A stretch of 63,171 nt of DNA from an uncultured Muribaculaceae bacterium (lineage in GTDB: Bacteria; Bacteroidota; Bacteroidia; Bacteroidales; Muribaculaceae): assembly GCA_910577585.1 (NCBI GenBank), contig CAJTNN010000016.1, positions 1-63,171 on the forward strand, given 5' to 3'. The number at the start of each line of letters is the position of its first letter. Positions within the stretch are counted from its first letter, which is position 1. Below the pieces are notes generated by a model. It worked only from the letters and a program-made list of their open reading frames with translations, was not told the DNA's origin and did no database searches. The translations under genes and the position numbers were made by a program. This document shows positions 63,050-63,171 of the stretch, in pieces.

Positions 63050-63171
63050 AGTTGGCCCCCGTCCCACTGCCCAACGCCCTTAAGTTAAGGAATGGCCTGA
63101 ATATCTCATAATCGGCAAGATGGGAAAGGAATTTAAGGGCGCGGATTTTTTCGCTTGTCGCTGCGCGACTG
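63050..63171. other. Window end, no gene, one long-range inverted repeat
   Basis: CGCCCTTAA near 63075-63083 is complementary to a TTTAAGGGCG segment near 63132-63141, about 50 nt apart, followed by GGATTTTTT. It may be a terminator or RNA fold of a unit that continues beyond the window. No ORF of note is present. Confidence 0.4.

Overview
The window is a piece of a Bacteroidales chromosome. The promoters are of the Bacteroidetes type (a TAnnTTTG -7 box, in the best case with TTTG 19 bp upstream). The genome has a MurF-alanine racemase fusion, a fused NAD(P)H-hydrate epimerase/dehydratase, tandem DUF1573 genes and a DUF4831 gene. The style (high-GC housekeeping genes, AT-rich spacers) would fit Muribaculaceae, but the family assignment is inference.

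Positions 1-29766 are the right-hand part of a prophage. 1-431 holds a structured, non-coding stretch that resembles the 5' domains of a group II intron. 779-4271 is a leftward set of small accessory genes, including a DUF3871-like protein and an orphan MutS mismatch-binding domain, driven by a clear promoter at 4306-4336. 4504-26426 is a rightward siphovirus morphogenesis module: scaffold-like protein, decoration-like protein, major capsid, head-tail connectors, tail tube, tail assembly chaperone, a 1725-residue tape measure and a 2893-residue baseplate hub/tail fibre fusion ending in an S74 self-cleaving chaperone domain. 26458-28203 is the lysis cassette (membrane-anchored coiled coil, amidase, spanin-like lipoprotein). 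A probable small RNA (28278-28367) follows, then a leftward tyrosine integrase, tandem repeats that look like integrase arm sites, and tRNA-Pro(TGG). No terminase, portal, repressor or replication gene is visible, so the left arm lies outside the window or is missing.

29842-63171 is ordinary chromosome. Rightward genes: two DUF1573 proteins; meaB, an acyl-CoA ligase, a CBS-nucleotidyltransferase, obg and an acyltransferase; yidC; a polyferredoxin; thyA-folA; and an exopolysaccharide block (glycosyltransferase, WecA-like transferase, Wza-like exporter, Wzc-like kinase, PHP phosphatase). These are followed by class II aldolase, a lipocalin-like lipoprotein and murF-alr. From 54052 the genes mostly run leftward: xseB, xseA, DUF4831, nnr, surE, a GT2 glycosyltransferase and recO. 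Rubrerythrin points right at the end.

The most notable non-coding signals are: a family of roughly 195-bp palindromic elements (two full copies, one internally deleted copy, one end fragment) whose 20-bp terminal repeats differ between copies but match within each copy; the small-RNA-like unit beside the integrase; an 11-copy heptamer array filling most of the thyA-folA spacer; and several strong leader hairpins.
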